Both the position numbers and the translations under genes were made by a program. From Helicobacter cholecystus (GTDB taxonomy: Bacteria > Campylobacterota > Campylobacteria > Campylobacterales > Helicobacteraceae), in NCBI RefSeq assembly GCF_003364215.1, contig NZ_NXLU01000001.1:1-64000 (forward strand): 64,000 bases of DNA. The letters are read 5' to 3'. Positions 56,743 to 64,000 of this stretch are shown here, piece by piece. Under the pieces are notes generated by a model. That model worked only from the letters and a program-made list of their open reading frames with translations. It was not told the origin of the DNA and ran no database searches. Within the stretch, counting starts at the first letter, position 1. Every line of letters starts with the position of its first letter.

Positions 56743-57139
56743 AGGTTTTGTTGAGTTTCTCACATAAGGCTGAAGAAGGTAGAGACGTAATTTCTAATAC
56801 CAAATCTTTTTGATTAGCAAATTCAAGAGAAATGCAATCATTATCATGGTCAATACTACCATTTTTGGCAAGCTTAATTTGATTGCCCACAGCAATCCAT
56901 CGCGATTTATTCAAACCTGCAATTTGTATCATAGTATCTGCATTAATTGCATTGGCTGAAAGATTTTTAACAAACACCTCTCTTTGAATTGCACTGAGAG
57001 TTTGAGTAAGATCAGCCTGAATGCTTACTGCCTCAGCTTCACTACGAGTAGAGGAGAATTTAGGAATAGCAATAGAAGCCAAAATCCCCAAGATCACAAT
57101 CACAAATACTAGCTCTAACATACTAAAAGCCCTTCTCAC
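56708..57139 (-). CDS. Pseudopilin (CtsG/GspG-like)
   Basis: A 143-residue protein starting at GTG 57139 with a GGAGGAGAGG ribosome binding site. The leader is only three or four residues long: MRRA then FSMLELVFVIVILGILASIAIPKF, with Ala instead of Gly at -1, as in several Campylobacter pseudopilins, and Glu at +5. Two cysteines in the C-terminal half may form a disulfide. With the next gene it forms a small pseudopilin operon, convergent with the porin gene. Confidence 0.78.
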   Translation of the reverse strand: MRRAFSMLELVFVIVILGILASIAIPKFSSTRSEAEAVSIQADLTQTLSAIQREVFVKNLSANAINADTMIQIAGLNKSRWIAVGNQIKLAKNGSIDHDNDCISLEFANQKDLVLEITSLPSSALCEKLNKTYESKIIPLITH

Positions 57140-57160
57140 CCTCTCCTCCTTTTTAAGTAA

Positions 57161-57850
57161 TTAAAATATTTTTGCCAACATTGCCTCCACAAAATCTGCA
57201 CTGACTTGAGCACTATGCTCTAAAAACTCATCAAAGCTTATATCAGCCCCTCCATCTGCACTATCACTAATAGAGCGTAAAATACAAAAAGGTATTTTAA
57301 GCAAATGGCAAACATTTGCCACACTTGCCCCTTCCATCTCTACTGCATCAGCTTGAAAATTTTCAATCAACCACTTTTTCTTTTCACTACTTGCAATAAA
57401 GCTATCTCCACTCGCAATCACACCCTCCATTAAATCAATCCCTTTTTGTTGAGCAACCTCTTTTGCAATTTGGTTAAGAGAGTGGTCAGAATCAATATAA
57501 ACACTGCTTTGCGGAATAAATCCAAGCGGATGCCCAAACGCTGTAATATCCACATCATATTGGCAAAGTTTTGAGGCAATAATCAAATCCCCCACCTTTA
57601 ACTTAGGATTCAACCCTCCAGCAACACCACTAAAAATCAACTTCTCACAATTAAATTTTAAAATCATTGTACTTGCACTCAATGCAGAATGAACTTTTCC
57701 AATCTTACTGTATGCCAAGATTAATTCATTCCCATTATAAGGGATTTTATAAAAGGTATTTCCTCCAACCTCTTCTTGAGTGTAGTGAGGGAATTTCTTC
57801 AAAAATGGTGTAATCTCTTCACGCATTGCACCCAAAATTGCAATCTTCAT
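57161..57850 (-). CDS. mtnN: 5'-methylthioadenosine/S-adenosylhomocysteine/aminodeoxyfutalosine nucleosidase
   Basis: A 229-residue nucleosidase of normal length. MKIAILGAMREEI at the start, the substrate-binding VEMEGASVA (about residues 170-178) and the catalytic Asp in SISDSADGGAD (about 193-203) are intact. In Helicobacter and Campylobacter this enzyme also splits 6-amino-6-deoxyfutalosine, an essential step of menaquinone synthesis, as well as recycling methylthioadenosine. It follows fabD by 9 bases. Confidence 0.95.
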   Translation of the reverse strand: MKIAILGAMREEITPFLKKFPHYTQEEVGGNTFYKIPYNGNELILAYSKIGKVHSALSASTMILKFNCEKLIFSGVAGGLNPKLKVGDLIIASKLCQYDVDITAFGHPLGFIPQSSVYIDSDHSLNQIAKEVAQQKGIDLMEGVIASGDSFIASSEKKKWLIENFQADAVEMEGASVANVCHLLKIPFCILRSISDSADGGADISFDEFLEHSAQVSADFVEAMLAKIF

Positions 57851-57859
57851 CTTTTCTCC

Positions 57860-58786
57860 TTATTGTAATATTTGAATGGTTTCTTTAAGCGTTGTCACAT
57901 CGCTCACACTATATGTTGGCTTATCACTCAATCTCTTATTAAGCCCTTTAAGCACTGAGCCATTCCCAAACTCAATAAATCCATCAATTTCACCTAAAAT
58001 TTTTTGAATACTTTGTTTATACAGAACAGGCATCACAAGTTGTTGGGTAAGCAGTGTTTTAGCCTCAGGTTTTTGCGTATAGCTCTGAAGTGTAGCATTA
58101 GAAAGAATGGGATTAACAAATTCATCTTCAAGCAATTCCTCAAGCAAACTTTCAAACTCTGTATATATCTCTTCCAACATTGGACAATGACTTGCCACAG
58201 ACATTGGCAACAATAGCGTTCTCTTGGCTCCCAAAGATTTAAGATCAGCTTCAATCAAACCAAGATCTGCTTTTTTTCCTGCAAGCACAACCTGCCCATC
58301 TGCATTATAATTTGCACACCATACACTTTTGCCCTCTTCTCTCACTTTAGTGCAAAATTCTTCAAGCACACCATCTTCTAAACCAACAACCACCATCATT
58401 CCAGCATCTTTACCCTCACATGCCTTTGCCATAAGCCCCCCTCTCTCATAGGTAAGCTTCAATGCATTCTCAAAGCTCATACCCTTAGCCATTGCCACTG
58501 CGCTCACCTCACCCAAAGAATGTCCTAGTGAAATATTGGGGAGTAAGGGGAATTCATTTTGCAAAATTGTATGAGCAATATAACTGACAAGAAAAATGCA
58601 AGGTTGGGTATATTGTGTGAGATTAAGCTTGTCATTTTCTTCAAAAAGTAGATATTTAAAATCAAATCCTAATGTATCACTGGCTTGTTCAATAAGTTCT
58701 TTAGCAATTGAAAAGTTATCATAAAAATCCTTTCCCATGCCTTTGCTTTGGCTACCTTGGCCAGGGAAAATAAAAGCATATTTCAT
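57860..58786 (-). CDS. fabD: Malonyl-CoA:ACP transacylase
   Basis: A 308-residue enzyme supplying malonyl-ACP for fatty acid synthesis. FPGQGSQSKGMG at the N-terminus, the nucleophile motif GHSLGE (about residues 87-92) and ASHCPML with the catalytic His (about 196-202) are intact. It is the first gene of a fabD-mtnN pair, the same pairing I recall in H. pylori. Confidence 0.96.
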   Translation of the reverse strand: MKYAFIFPGQGSQSKGMGKDFYDNFSIAKELIEQASDTLGFDFKYLLFEENDKLNLTQYTQPCIFLVSYIAHTILQNEFPLLPNISLGHSLGEVSAVAMAKGMSFENALKLTYERGGLMAKACEGKDAGMMVVVGLEDGVLEEFCTKVREEGKSVWCANYNADGQVVLAGKKADLGLIEADLKSLGAKRTLLLPMSVASHCPMLEEIYTEFESLLEELLEDEFVNPILSNATLQSYTQKPEAKTLLTQQLVMPVLYKQSIQKILGEIDGFIEFGNGSVLKGLNKRLSDKPTYSVSDVTTLKETIQILQ

Positions 58787-58900
58787 TCTTTTATCCTTTT
58801 GTTTTGATTTTTTTTTGAGAGTTTAGCATAAAAAAATTTTTCTAAAAAATTAAGGTTTTTTTTAGAAAAATAAGATAAAATTGCTTTTTTACTTTAATTT

Positions 58901-58991
58901 GGACAGATGGGTGAGTTGGCTGAAACCACATCCCTGCTAAGGATGCGTAGCCGCAAGGTTACCGAGGGTTCGAATCCCTCTCTGTCCGCCA
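58901..58991 (+). tRNA. tRNA-Ser (GCU)
   Basis: 91 bases with encoded CCA and a long variable arm. Acceptor GGACAGA/TCTGTCC, anticodon arm CATCC-CTGCTAA-GGATG giving GCT, T loop TTCGAAT. It stands alone between fabD (divergent) and the surA-like operon. Confidence 0.95.
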
Positions 58992-59085
58992 CTAATTTAT
59001 TTCTACTTTTTATATCATCTCCCCTAAATTAGACTTGCTTTGAGATTTTTAGATAAAATATAAAAAATATTTTTTGGAGAAAAAA

Positions 59086-59919
59086 GTGAGATGGATTAAA
59101 TCTATATTAATATTGATGATGATTGTAGGCCTTAGGGCAGAAAATATTATCGATGGAATTGCTTTTAAGGTCAATAATGCCCCAGTCACTCTCTATGAAC
59201 TCAAATCTCTGCAAAAAAGTAAAAATATCAGTGAAAAAGAAGCAAAAAAAGAACTTATTTTAAAGGTTATTAAAGCTCAAGAAGCCCAAAGACTGCAGAT
59301 TGTTGCTGATGAGACAATGATTGATCAGCAAATCCAAGAGGCTGCAAGTATGAAAGGAATTAGTCGTGATGAATTTGTGGCTAATATGATTAGTAGTGGT
59401 TACTCTTATGAGGAACTCCGAGCCTTTTATAAAAACTATATTCAAGAGCAACTTCTCACTCAACGTATTCTTTCTACAAATCTAAAGATTGTTGATGAAC
59501 AAGAGTTAAAAAAGTTTTATGACTCGCATCAAAAAGATTTTACCCTTCCCCAAGAAGTGGTTGTGATTCAATATGCATCAAATAATGAAAAGCTTCTTGC
59601 CCAAGCGATGAATAATCCTTTAATGCAGATTCGGGGAGTGGATAAAAGAGAAGATAGAATTTCCCTTTTAAGTATCAATCCTCAAATTGCACAACTTTTT
59701 GCAGATACACCCAAGGGAAAATTCACACAAATTCTTAATAATGGAGGTGCTGTTGTAGCCTTTTATGTTAAGGACAAGATTGGAAGCTCCCTACTTCCTT
59801 ATGATCAAATCAAACCTATGATTATGCAAAAAGTTGTTTATGCTAGAAAAGACAAGATTTTACAAGAGTATTTTGAAAGATTGCTTGCAAGTGCAATCAT
59901 TACAAATATAAGGGAATAA
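59086..59919 (+). CDS. SurA-like periplasmic chaperone/peptidyl-prolyl isomerase
   Basis: A 277-residue protein from the GTG at 59086, which has GGAG six bases upstream; a TTG at 59074 is less likely. A signal peptide (ILILMMIVGLRAE) precedes a SurA-type N-terminal domain with IIDGIAFKVNNAPVTLYEL (about residues 20-38) and long helices; a partial parvulin-like domain follows (about 145-240). Such proteins help outer membrane proteins through the periplasm. C. jejuni Cj1289 and H. pylori HP0659 appear to be counterparts from memory. It starts the operon that runs to ruvB. Confidence 0.75.
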   Translation: MRWIKSILILMMIVGLRAENIIDGIAFKVNNAPVTLYELKSLQKSKNISEKEAKKELILKVIKAQEAQRLQIVADETMIDQQIQEAASMKGISRDEFVANMISSGYSYEELRAFYKNYIQEQLLTQRILSTNLKIVDEQELKKFYDSHQKDFTLPQEVVVIQYASNNEKLLAQAMNNPLMQIRGVDKREDRISLLSINPQIAQLFADTPKGKFTQILNNGGAVVAFYVKDKIGSSLLPYDQIKPMIMQKVVYARKDKILQEYFERLLASAIITNIRE

Positions 59920-59923
59920 AGGT

Positions 59924-60979
59924 TTGGGAGATTTAAGCTACATTTATCGTGACCCACTTTTTGGAATAGCTACTCTTATTGCTATTATTGCCTTTGTGCT
60001 TATTGCGGACTACTATCGTAATCTTTATCAAAAAAAACAGCGCCAAAAATCTCTTAATGCTTTAGTGAAAAGCTATGAACATCATGGTATTTTTGATGGA
60101 ATTGCAGAATTTTTAAAAGTTTCAAAAGAACCTATCCCAACCCTTATATTTCTTGCTAAAAGCTATGCAAAAGGAGGAAATAATCAACAAGCAATTAAAA
60201 TCTATCTTACCCTGATTGAACAATTTGATGAATCTAGGCAAAAAATTGAAATCCTAGAAGAACTTGGGCTACTTTATGTTCGTGCAGGATTTTTACAAAA
60301 AGGAAAAGATATTTTTTTAGAAATTCTTAAAAATAATCCAAAAAACCTCAAAATCCTTGCAAATCTTGTAGAACTCTATGGAATACTTGGGGATTATCAA
60401 AGTGCCTTTGATACACTTGAATGCATTGAAGAGAATATGGGGGAATTAAGCAAAAAAGACAAGGATAAACTTGCATTAGCAAGAGAGTATTTTAGAATGC
60501 AAATGACTTTTATTCTTAGAGATGAAGAAGAAAGAAATACAAGACTTATTGAGATCTTATATAAAGAACCTCGTGTGCATAGAGTAATCCTTAACTTTTT
60601 CAAAATCAATGCCCCAAGACTTTTTTGGGAGCATTTTCCCCATGAAGATTGGGAAAATCTCATTGATCTACTCTGGGATATTCCACCAAATAAAATCCCT
60701 CTTGCTATCATCAAAACTAGCCCTGCAATTGAGGTCTTTCAAGCTAAGGGGTATTTTCCTACAAAGCAGTGCAAAAATTTTTCATTAGAGACTATTAGGT
60801 TGTTTGAAACTTATTCCAATCAAAAAGCAACATTAAGTTTTTTATATGTTTGTCCACATTGTCAAAGTCAATTTCCCTTTGATGATTTTAGATGTGCTGT
60901 TTGTGGTGAACTAGGAGAACTCAAACTCATTACCAAACCCCAAAGGTTACAGTATGAAAAAAATCACACTTTATTGTGA
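59924..60979 (+). CDS. TPR protein with rubredoxin-like zinc site (LapB-like)
   Basis: A 351-residue protein starting at TTG. An N-terminal membrane helix (GIATLIAIIAFVLIADYY, about residues 14-31) anchors a cytoplasmic array of tetratricopeptide repeats (about 45-220), ending with a four-cysteine knuckle CPHC ... CAVC (about 312-330). This layout matches LapB (YciM), which controls lipopolysaccharide synthesis via LpxC degradation in E. coli. Whether the same role holds here is inference. It lies between the surA-like gene and rnhA and overlaps rnhA by 26 bases. Confidence 0.75.
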   Translation: MGDLSYIYRDPLFGIATLIAIIAFVLIADYYRNLYQKKQRQKSLNALVKSYEHHGIFDGIAEFLKVSKEPIPTLIFLAKSYAKGGNNQQAIKIYLTLIEQFDESRQKIEILEELGLLYVRAGFLQKGKDIFLEILKNNPKNLKILANLVELYGILGDYQSAFDTLECIEENMGELSKKDKDKLALAREYFRMQMTFILRDEEERNTRLIEILYKEPRVHRVILNFFKINAPRLFWEHFPHEDWENLIDLLWDIPPNKIPLAIIKTSPAIEVFQAKGYFPTKQCKNFSLETIRLFETYSNQKATLSFLYVCPHCQSQFPFDDFRCAVCGELGELKLITKPQRLQYEKNHTLL

Positions 60980-61376
60980 TGGCTCCTCTCTTGGCAATCC
61001 TGGGGCTGGGGGATGGTGTGCAATCCTTTGCTACAAAGATAAAGAAAAGATTTTAAGCGGTGGAGAAGCCAATGCAACAAATAATCAAATGGAACTTAAA
61101 GCTGTTGTAGAATCTCTTAAAGCCTTAAAGGAATCTTGTGAAGTAGAAATAGTAAGTGATTCAAAATACGTATGTGAGGGGATTAATTCTTGGTTAAATA
61201 CTTGGGTGAAAAAAAATTTTAAAGATGTTAAAAACCCTTTAATGTGGCAAGAATATCTCCAAGTTTCTGCACCTCACAAAATCAAAGCAACTTGGGTTAG
61301 AGGACATGCAGGACATATATATAATGAGAGATGCGATACAATAGCCAAAGAAGAAGCCCAAAAATACAAGGTTTGA
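60954..61376 (+). CDS. rnhA: Ribonuclease HI
   Basis: A 140-residue RNase HI cutting RNA in hybrids. Catalytic acids are in YCDGSSLGNPG (Asp8), NQMELKAV (Glu), SDSKYV (Asp) and RCDTIAKEEA (Asp). Start overlaps the TPR gene by 26 bases and the stop is one base before rnc. Confidence 0.96.
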   Translation: MKKITLYCDGSSLGNPGAGGWCAILCYKDKEKILSGGEANATNNQMELKAVVESLKALKESCEVEIVSDSKYVCEGINSWLNTWVKKNFKDVKNPLMWQEYLQVSAPHKIKATWVRGHAGHIYNERCDTIAKEEAQKYKV

Positions 61377-61377
61377 G

Positions 61378-62046
61378 ATGCTAGAGAAATTACAAAAAAA
61401 TATCCATTATCTTTTTAAGGATCAAAAACTCCTCCATCTTTCTCTCACTCACAAAAGCTATAAACGTAGAGAAAATAATGAGAGATTGGAGTTTTTAGGA
61501 GATGCGGTTGTAGATTTGATTGTGGGGGAGTATCTTTATTCACGTTTTGACAATCATCAAGAAGGAAAACTTAGCCAAATTCGCGCAAGCATTGTGAATG
61601 AAGAGGGATTGGCAATGTTTGCGAGGGATTTAGGGATACAGGATTACCTTTATCTCTCCAATGCAGAAGAGAGTAATAATGGACGCAATAAACCTTCAAT
61701 CCTAGCTGATGCACTAGAAGCTTTAGTTGGGGCAATTTTTTTAGAATCAGGATTTGAAGAAGCAAAAAAATTTTTACTTCCCCTCATTGAAAAACATTAT
61801 GCAAAAATAGATTTTGAGAAAAAAATTTTAGACTATAAAACTACGCTTCAAGAACTTACACAATCTTTATTTGGGGAAATTCCTCAATATGTTCTCTTGC
61901 AAGAAATAGGTCCTGATCATCAAAAGTTTTTTGAAATGGCAATTTTTATTCAAGGGAAAGAATACGCTAAAGCAATTGGAGCAAGTAAAAAACAGGCTCA
62001 ACAAGAATGTGCCAAACTCGCTTATAAGATTTTAAAAAAATCATGA
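61378..62046 (+). CDS. rnc: Ribonuclease III
   Basis: A 222-residue RNase III cutting double-stranded RNA in rRNA and mRNA processing. The signature ERLEFLGDAVVDLIV (about residues 35-49) and the ADALEALVGAIFLE segment (about 107-120) hold the active-site acids; a double-stranded RNA-binding domain fills the C-terminus. Overlaps aroC by 4 bases. Confidence 0.97.
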   Translation: MLEKLQKNIHYLFKDQKLLHLSLTHKSYKRRENNERLEFLGDAVVDLIVGEYLYSRFDNHQEGKLSQIRASIVNEEGLAMFARDLGIQDYLYLSNAEESNNGRNKPSILADALEALVGAIFLESGFEEAKKFLLPLIEKHYAKIDFEKKILDYKTTLQELTQSLFGEIPQYVLLQEIGPDHQKFFEMAIFIQGKEYAKAIGASKKQAQQECAKLAYKILKKS

Positions 62047-63080
62047 ATACTTTTGGCACCGCACTTAGGCTTACAACCTTTGGAGAATCTCATGGAGAAT
62101 GTGTTGGGGGAGTGCTTGATGGACTCCCTGCAAATCTATCAATCAATCTCCAATCTATTCATCAAGCAATCAAAAAAAGGGCGGGGGGAAGAAATGCGTT
62201 TGTAACTCCAAGAAGTGAGAGCGATATTTGTGAGATTTTAAGTGGTGTGTTTGAGGGAAAAAGCACAGGAGCACCCCTTGCTTTTATTGTTAGAAACACT
62301 CATCAAAAAACTCAAGATTACTCAAATCTCAAAGATGTCTTTCGACCCTCTCACGCAGATTTTACCTATTTTTATAAATACGGTAATAGCGACTATCGTG
62401 GTGGAGGAAGGGCCAGTGCAAGGGAAACTTTGGTGCGTGTCATTGCCTCAAGCATAGTTGAGCCCTTATTACAAAATATCAGTGTGCAAAGTGGAATTCT
62501 TGGCATTGGAGAGATTGTAGGGGAGCAATTAGATTTTTCTTTTGCATCACAGAGTGAGATTTTTGCCCTTGATCAAAACAAGGAATTTGCTCAAAAACAA
62601 TGTATCACCGAGTGTAGAGAGAATGGAGATAGCATTGGTGGGGTTGTCCTTTTAAGGGTTAGGGGAGATTTATTAGGATTGGGTGAACCCATCTATTACA
62701 AGCTTGATGCAGAGATTGCAAGAGCCATGATGGGGATTAATGGTGTTAAGGCTGTTGAGATTGGTGAAGGCGTTCATGCCTCAAAATTCAAAGGCTCACG
62801 ATATAATGACATGCTTAGCAAAAAAGGATTTCTTAGCAATCATAGTGGAGGGATTTTAGGAGGAATTGCAAATGGAGAGGAGATTTTAGTCAAGATTCAT
62901 TTCAAGCCCACACCAAGTATTGCACTTCCTCAAACTACGCTCAATAAATATGGAGAAGAGCAAATGCTACAAATTAAGGGACGTCATGACCCTTGCATTG
63001 CAATTCGTGGAAGTGTTGTTGCACAAGCAATGATGAAACTTGTTCTAGCAGATATGATATTACTCAGGAGGAGACAATGA
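62043..63080 (+). CDS. aroC: Chorismate synthase
   Basis: A 345-residue enzyme converting EPSP to chorismate with reduced [20 protein letters not shown] (about residues 13-29), GRASARET (about 122-129) and [11 protein letters not shown] (near 315) are family signatures. It completes the shikimate pathway, which also gives the start compound of menaquinone synthesis. Overlaps rnc and panB by 4 bases each. Confidence 0.97.
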   Translation: MNTFGTALRLTTFGESHGECVGGVLDGLPANLSINLQSIHQAIKKRAGGRNAFVTPRSESDICEILSGVFEGKSTGAPLAFIVRNTHQKTQDYSNLKDVFRPSHADFTYFYKYGNSDYRGGGRASARETLVRVIASSIVEPLLQNISVQSGILGIGEIVGEQLDFSFASQSEIFALDQNKEFAQKQCITECRENGDSIGGVVLLRVRGDLLGLGEPIYYKLDAEIARAMMGINGVKAVEIGEGVHASKFKGSRYNDMLSKKGFLSNHSGGILGGIANGEEILVKIHFKPTPSIALPQTTLNKYGEEQMLQIKGRHDPCIAIRGSVVAQAMMKLVLADMILLRRRQ

Positions 63081-63856
63081 CAATTACACAAATTCAAGCT
63101 AAAAAAGGGAAAGAAAAAATCACAGCCATTACAGCCTATGATGCATTATTTGGAAAAATTTTTGATGGCGAAGTGGATCTTATCTTGGTAGGAGATAGTC
63201 TTTCTCATAGTTTTGGGGGGATGGAGGATACCCTAAGTATTGGGATTGATGAGATGATTTATCACACAAAGGCAGTATGTAGAGGTGTAAAGCAAAGTCT
63301 TGTGGTTGGAGATATGAGCTTTGGGAGCTATTGCAATGAGATGGATGCTATTAAGAATGCCATCCGATTTTATAAAGAAACTCATGCTGGGGCGGTCAAA
63401 CTTGAGGGTGGAATCAATCGCGCAAAGACTATTAAATCCATCATCAATGAGGGAGTAGCAGTCATGGGACATATGGGATTAATGCCTCAATTTGCTCGCA
63501 GTGAGGGGGGATATAAAATTAAAGGAAAAAATGAAGAGAGTATAACAAAACTCAAAGAAGATGCCTTGGCATTACAGGAGGCAGGAGTATTTTCTATTGT
63601 TTTAGAGGGAGTGAAACACGAAGTTGCTGAACAAATTACCCAAATGCTTTCCATCCCCACTATTGGAATTGGCAGTGGAGTGCATTGTGATGGGCAAATT
63701 TTGGTATGGAGTGACGCATTTGGATTTTTCACTGAGTTTAAACCCAAGTTTGTAAGACACTACTTCCAAGGAGAAAAACTGCTTAAAAATGCAATTAGAG
63801 AGTATGCTAAAGATGTCAAAGAACAAAAATTTCCAAGTTTGGATGAGAGTTATTAA
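63077..63856 (+). CDS. panB: 3-methyl-2-oxobutanoate hydroxymethyltransferase
   Basis: A 259-residue enzyme making ketopantoate, an early step of pantothenate and CoA synthesis. [12 protein letters not shown] and [11 protein letters not shown] (about residues 36-46) bind metal and substrate; KLEGG and the HMGLMPQ segment follow. The start is the ATG at 63077 with GGAGGAGAC upstream; the longer in-frame opening is a shadow of aroC. It overlaps aroC by 4 bases and ruvB by one base. Confidence 0.95.
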   Translation: MTITQIQAKKGKEKITAITAYDALFGKIFDGEVDLILVGDSLSHSFGGMEDTLSIGIDEMIYHTKAVCRGVKQSLVVGDMSFGSYCNEMDAIKNAIRFYKETHAGAVKLEGGINRAKTIKSIINEGVAVMGHMGLMPQFARSEGGYKIKGKNEESITKLKEDALALQEAGVFSIVLEGVKHEVAEQITQMLSIPTIGIGSGVHCDGQILVWSDAFGFFTEFKPKFVRHYFQGEKLLKNAIREYAKDVKEQKFPSLDESY

Positions 63857-64000
63857 TGGAGAGAATTGTTGATATTGAAAAAATCAACTTTGAAGAGAGT
63901 TCTGAAGTTTCCCTACGCCCAAGCCTATGGGAAGATTACATTGGACAAGAACAAATCAAAAAAAATCTTCAAGTCTTTATCCAAGCTTCCAAAAAACGAG
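63856..64000 (+). CDS. ruvB: Holliday junction helicase RuvB, N-terminal part (cut by window edge)
   Basis: The ATG at 63856 overlaps the panB stop (TAATG). The visible 48 residues, with [20 protein letters not shown], are the RuvB N-terminus directly before the AAA domain. RuvB drives branch migration with RuvA. The rest lies beyond the window. Confidence 0.93.
   Translation, partial: MERIVDIEKINFEESSEVSLRPSLWEDYIGQEQIKKNLQVFIQASKKR

Noticed and set aside
62993-63076. N-terminal, cysteine-rich extension of PanB
   Set aside because: It overlaps aroC out of frame; a strong ribosome binding site precedes the ATG at 63077.

Overview
This window comes from a member of the Campylobacterota (Epsilonproteobacteria), most probably a Helicobacter. 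The evidence is an AT-rich sequence, an OorDABC 2-oxoglutarate oxidoreductase with flavodoxin, an LpxJ-type lipid A acyltransferase, Helicobacter-family outer membrane proteins beside a Campylobacter-type major porin, and several gene blocks whose order matches, from memory, that of H. pylori (U32 protease/small protein/prfB; rpsJ then ATPase and rnhB; small nuclease/miaB/lpxJ and following genes; mtnN/fabD; surA-like/TPR/rnhA/rnc/aroC). The species cannot be fixed from sequence alone. The short GroES, without the histidine-rich tail of gastric species, and the Campylobacter-like porin point away from H. pylori itself.

Layout. 1-980: start of a surface autotransporter-like gene under a poly-C promoter, then intergenic DNA. 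981-5650: ubiD-like decarboxylase, a membrane methyltransferase, prs, and a type II secretion F protein. 5652-9479: prfB operon with a HARE-HTH protein at its end. 9565-13013: flavodoxin and oorDABC. 13276-14649: gltX. 14688-25315: one long minus-strand S10-spc ribosomal operon from rpsJ to infA. 25503-27112: ATPase and rnhB, followed by about 1 kb of degraded DNA. 28191-29312: PepSY membrane protein and a five-tRNA operon. 29555-31246: orphan hydrogenase small subunit. 31243-36268: PP-loop ATPase, dnaG, and a TonB-dependent receptor broken by one stop codon under a TPP riboswitch. 36291-41558: tungstate transporter genes with a NERD-helicase gene inserted among them, then asparaginase. 41567-47174: sugar aminotransferase, two outer membrane proteins and groESL with a CIRCE operator. 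47587-54828: phosphoethanolamine transferase, nusA, small nuclease, miaB, lpxJ and a PilMNO-like trio. 54922-58786: major porin, two pseudopilins, mtnN, fabD. 58901-64000: tRNA-Ser, then an operon running from a SurA-like chaperone to ruvB, which is cut by the window end.

How the genes connect. UbiD-like decarboxylase and MTAN both fit the futalosine route to menaquinone. Flavodoxin sits beside the 2-oxoglutarate oxidoreductase, and flavodoxin is a known electron carrier for this enzyme class in Helicobacter. The F protein, the PilMNO-like trio and two pseudopilins are scattered parts of one type II secretion/type IV pilus-like machine, possibly the Campylobacter Cts DNA-uptake type. LpxJ, the phosphoethanolamine transferase, the porins, the TonB receptor and the phase-variable autotransporter promoter all shape the cell surface.

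The most noteworthy items are the TPP-riboswitch TonB receptor with a single nonsense codon, the poly-C promoter, the NERD-helicase in the tungstate locus, the perfect dyad over the prfB promoter and ribosome binding site, the odd second tRNA-Glu, and the orphan hydrogenase subunit with a long C-terminal extension. No CRISPR array, insertion sequence or prophage was seen.
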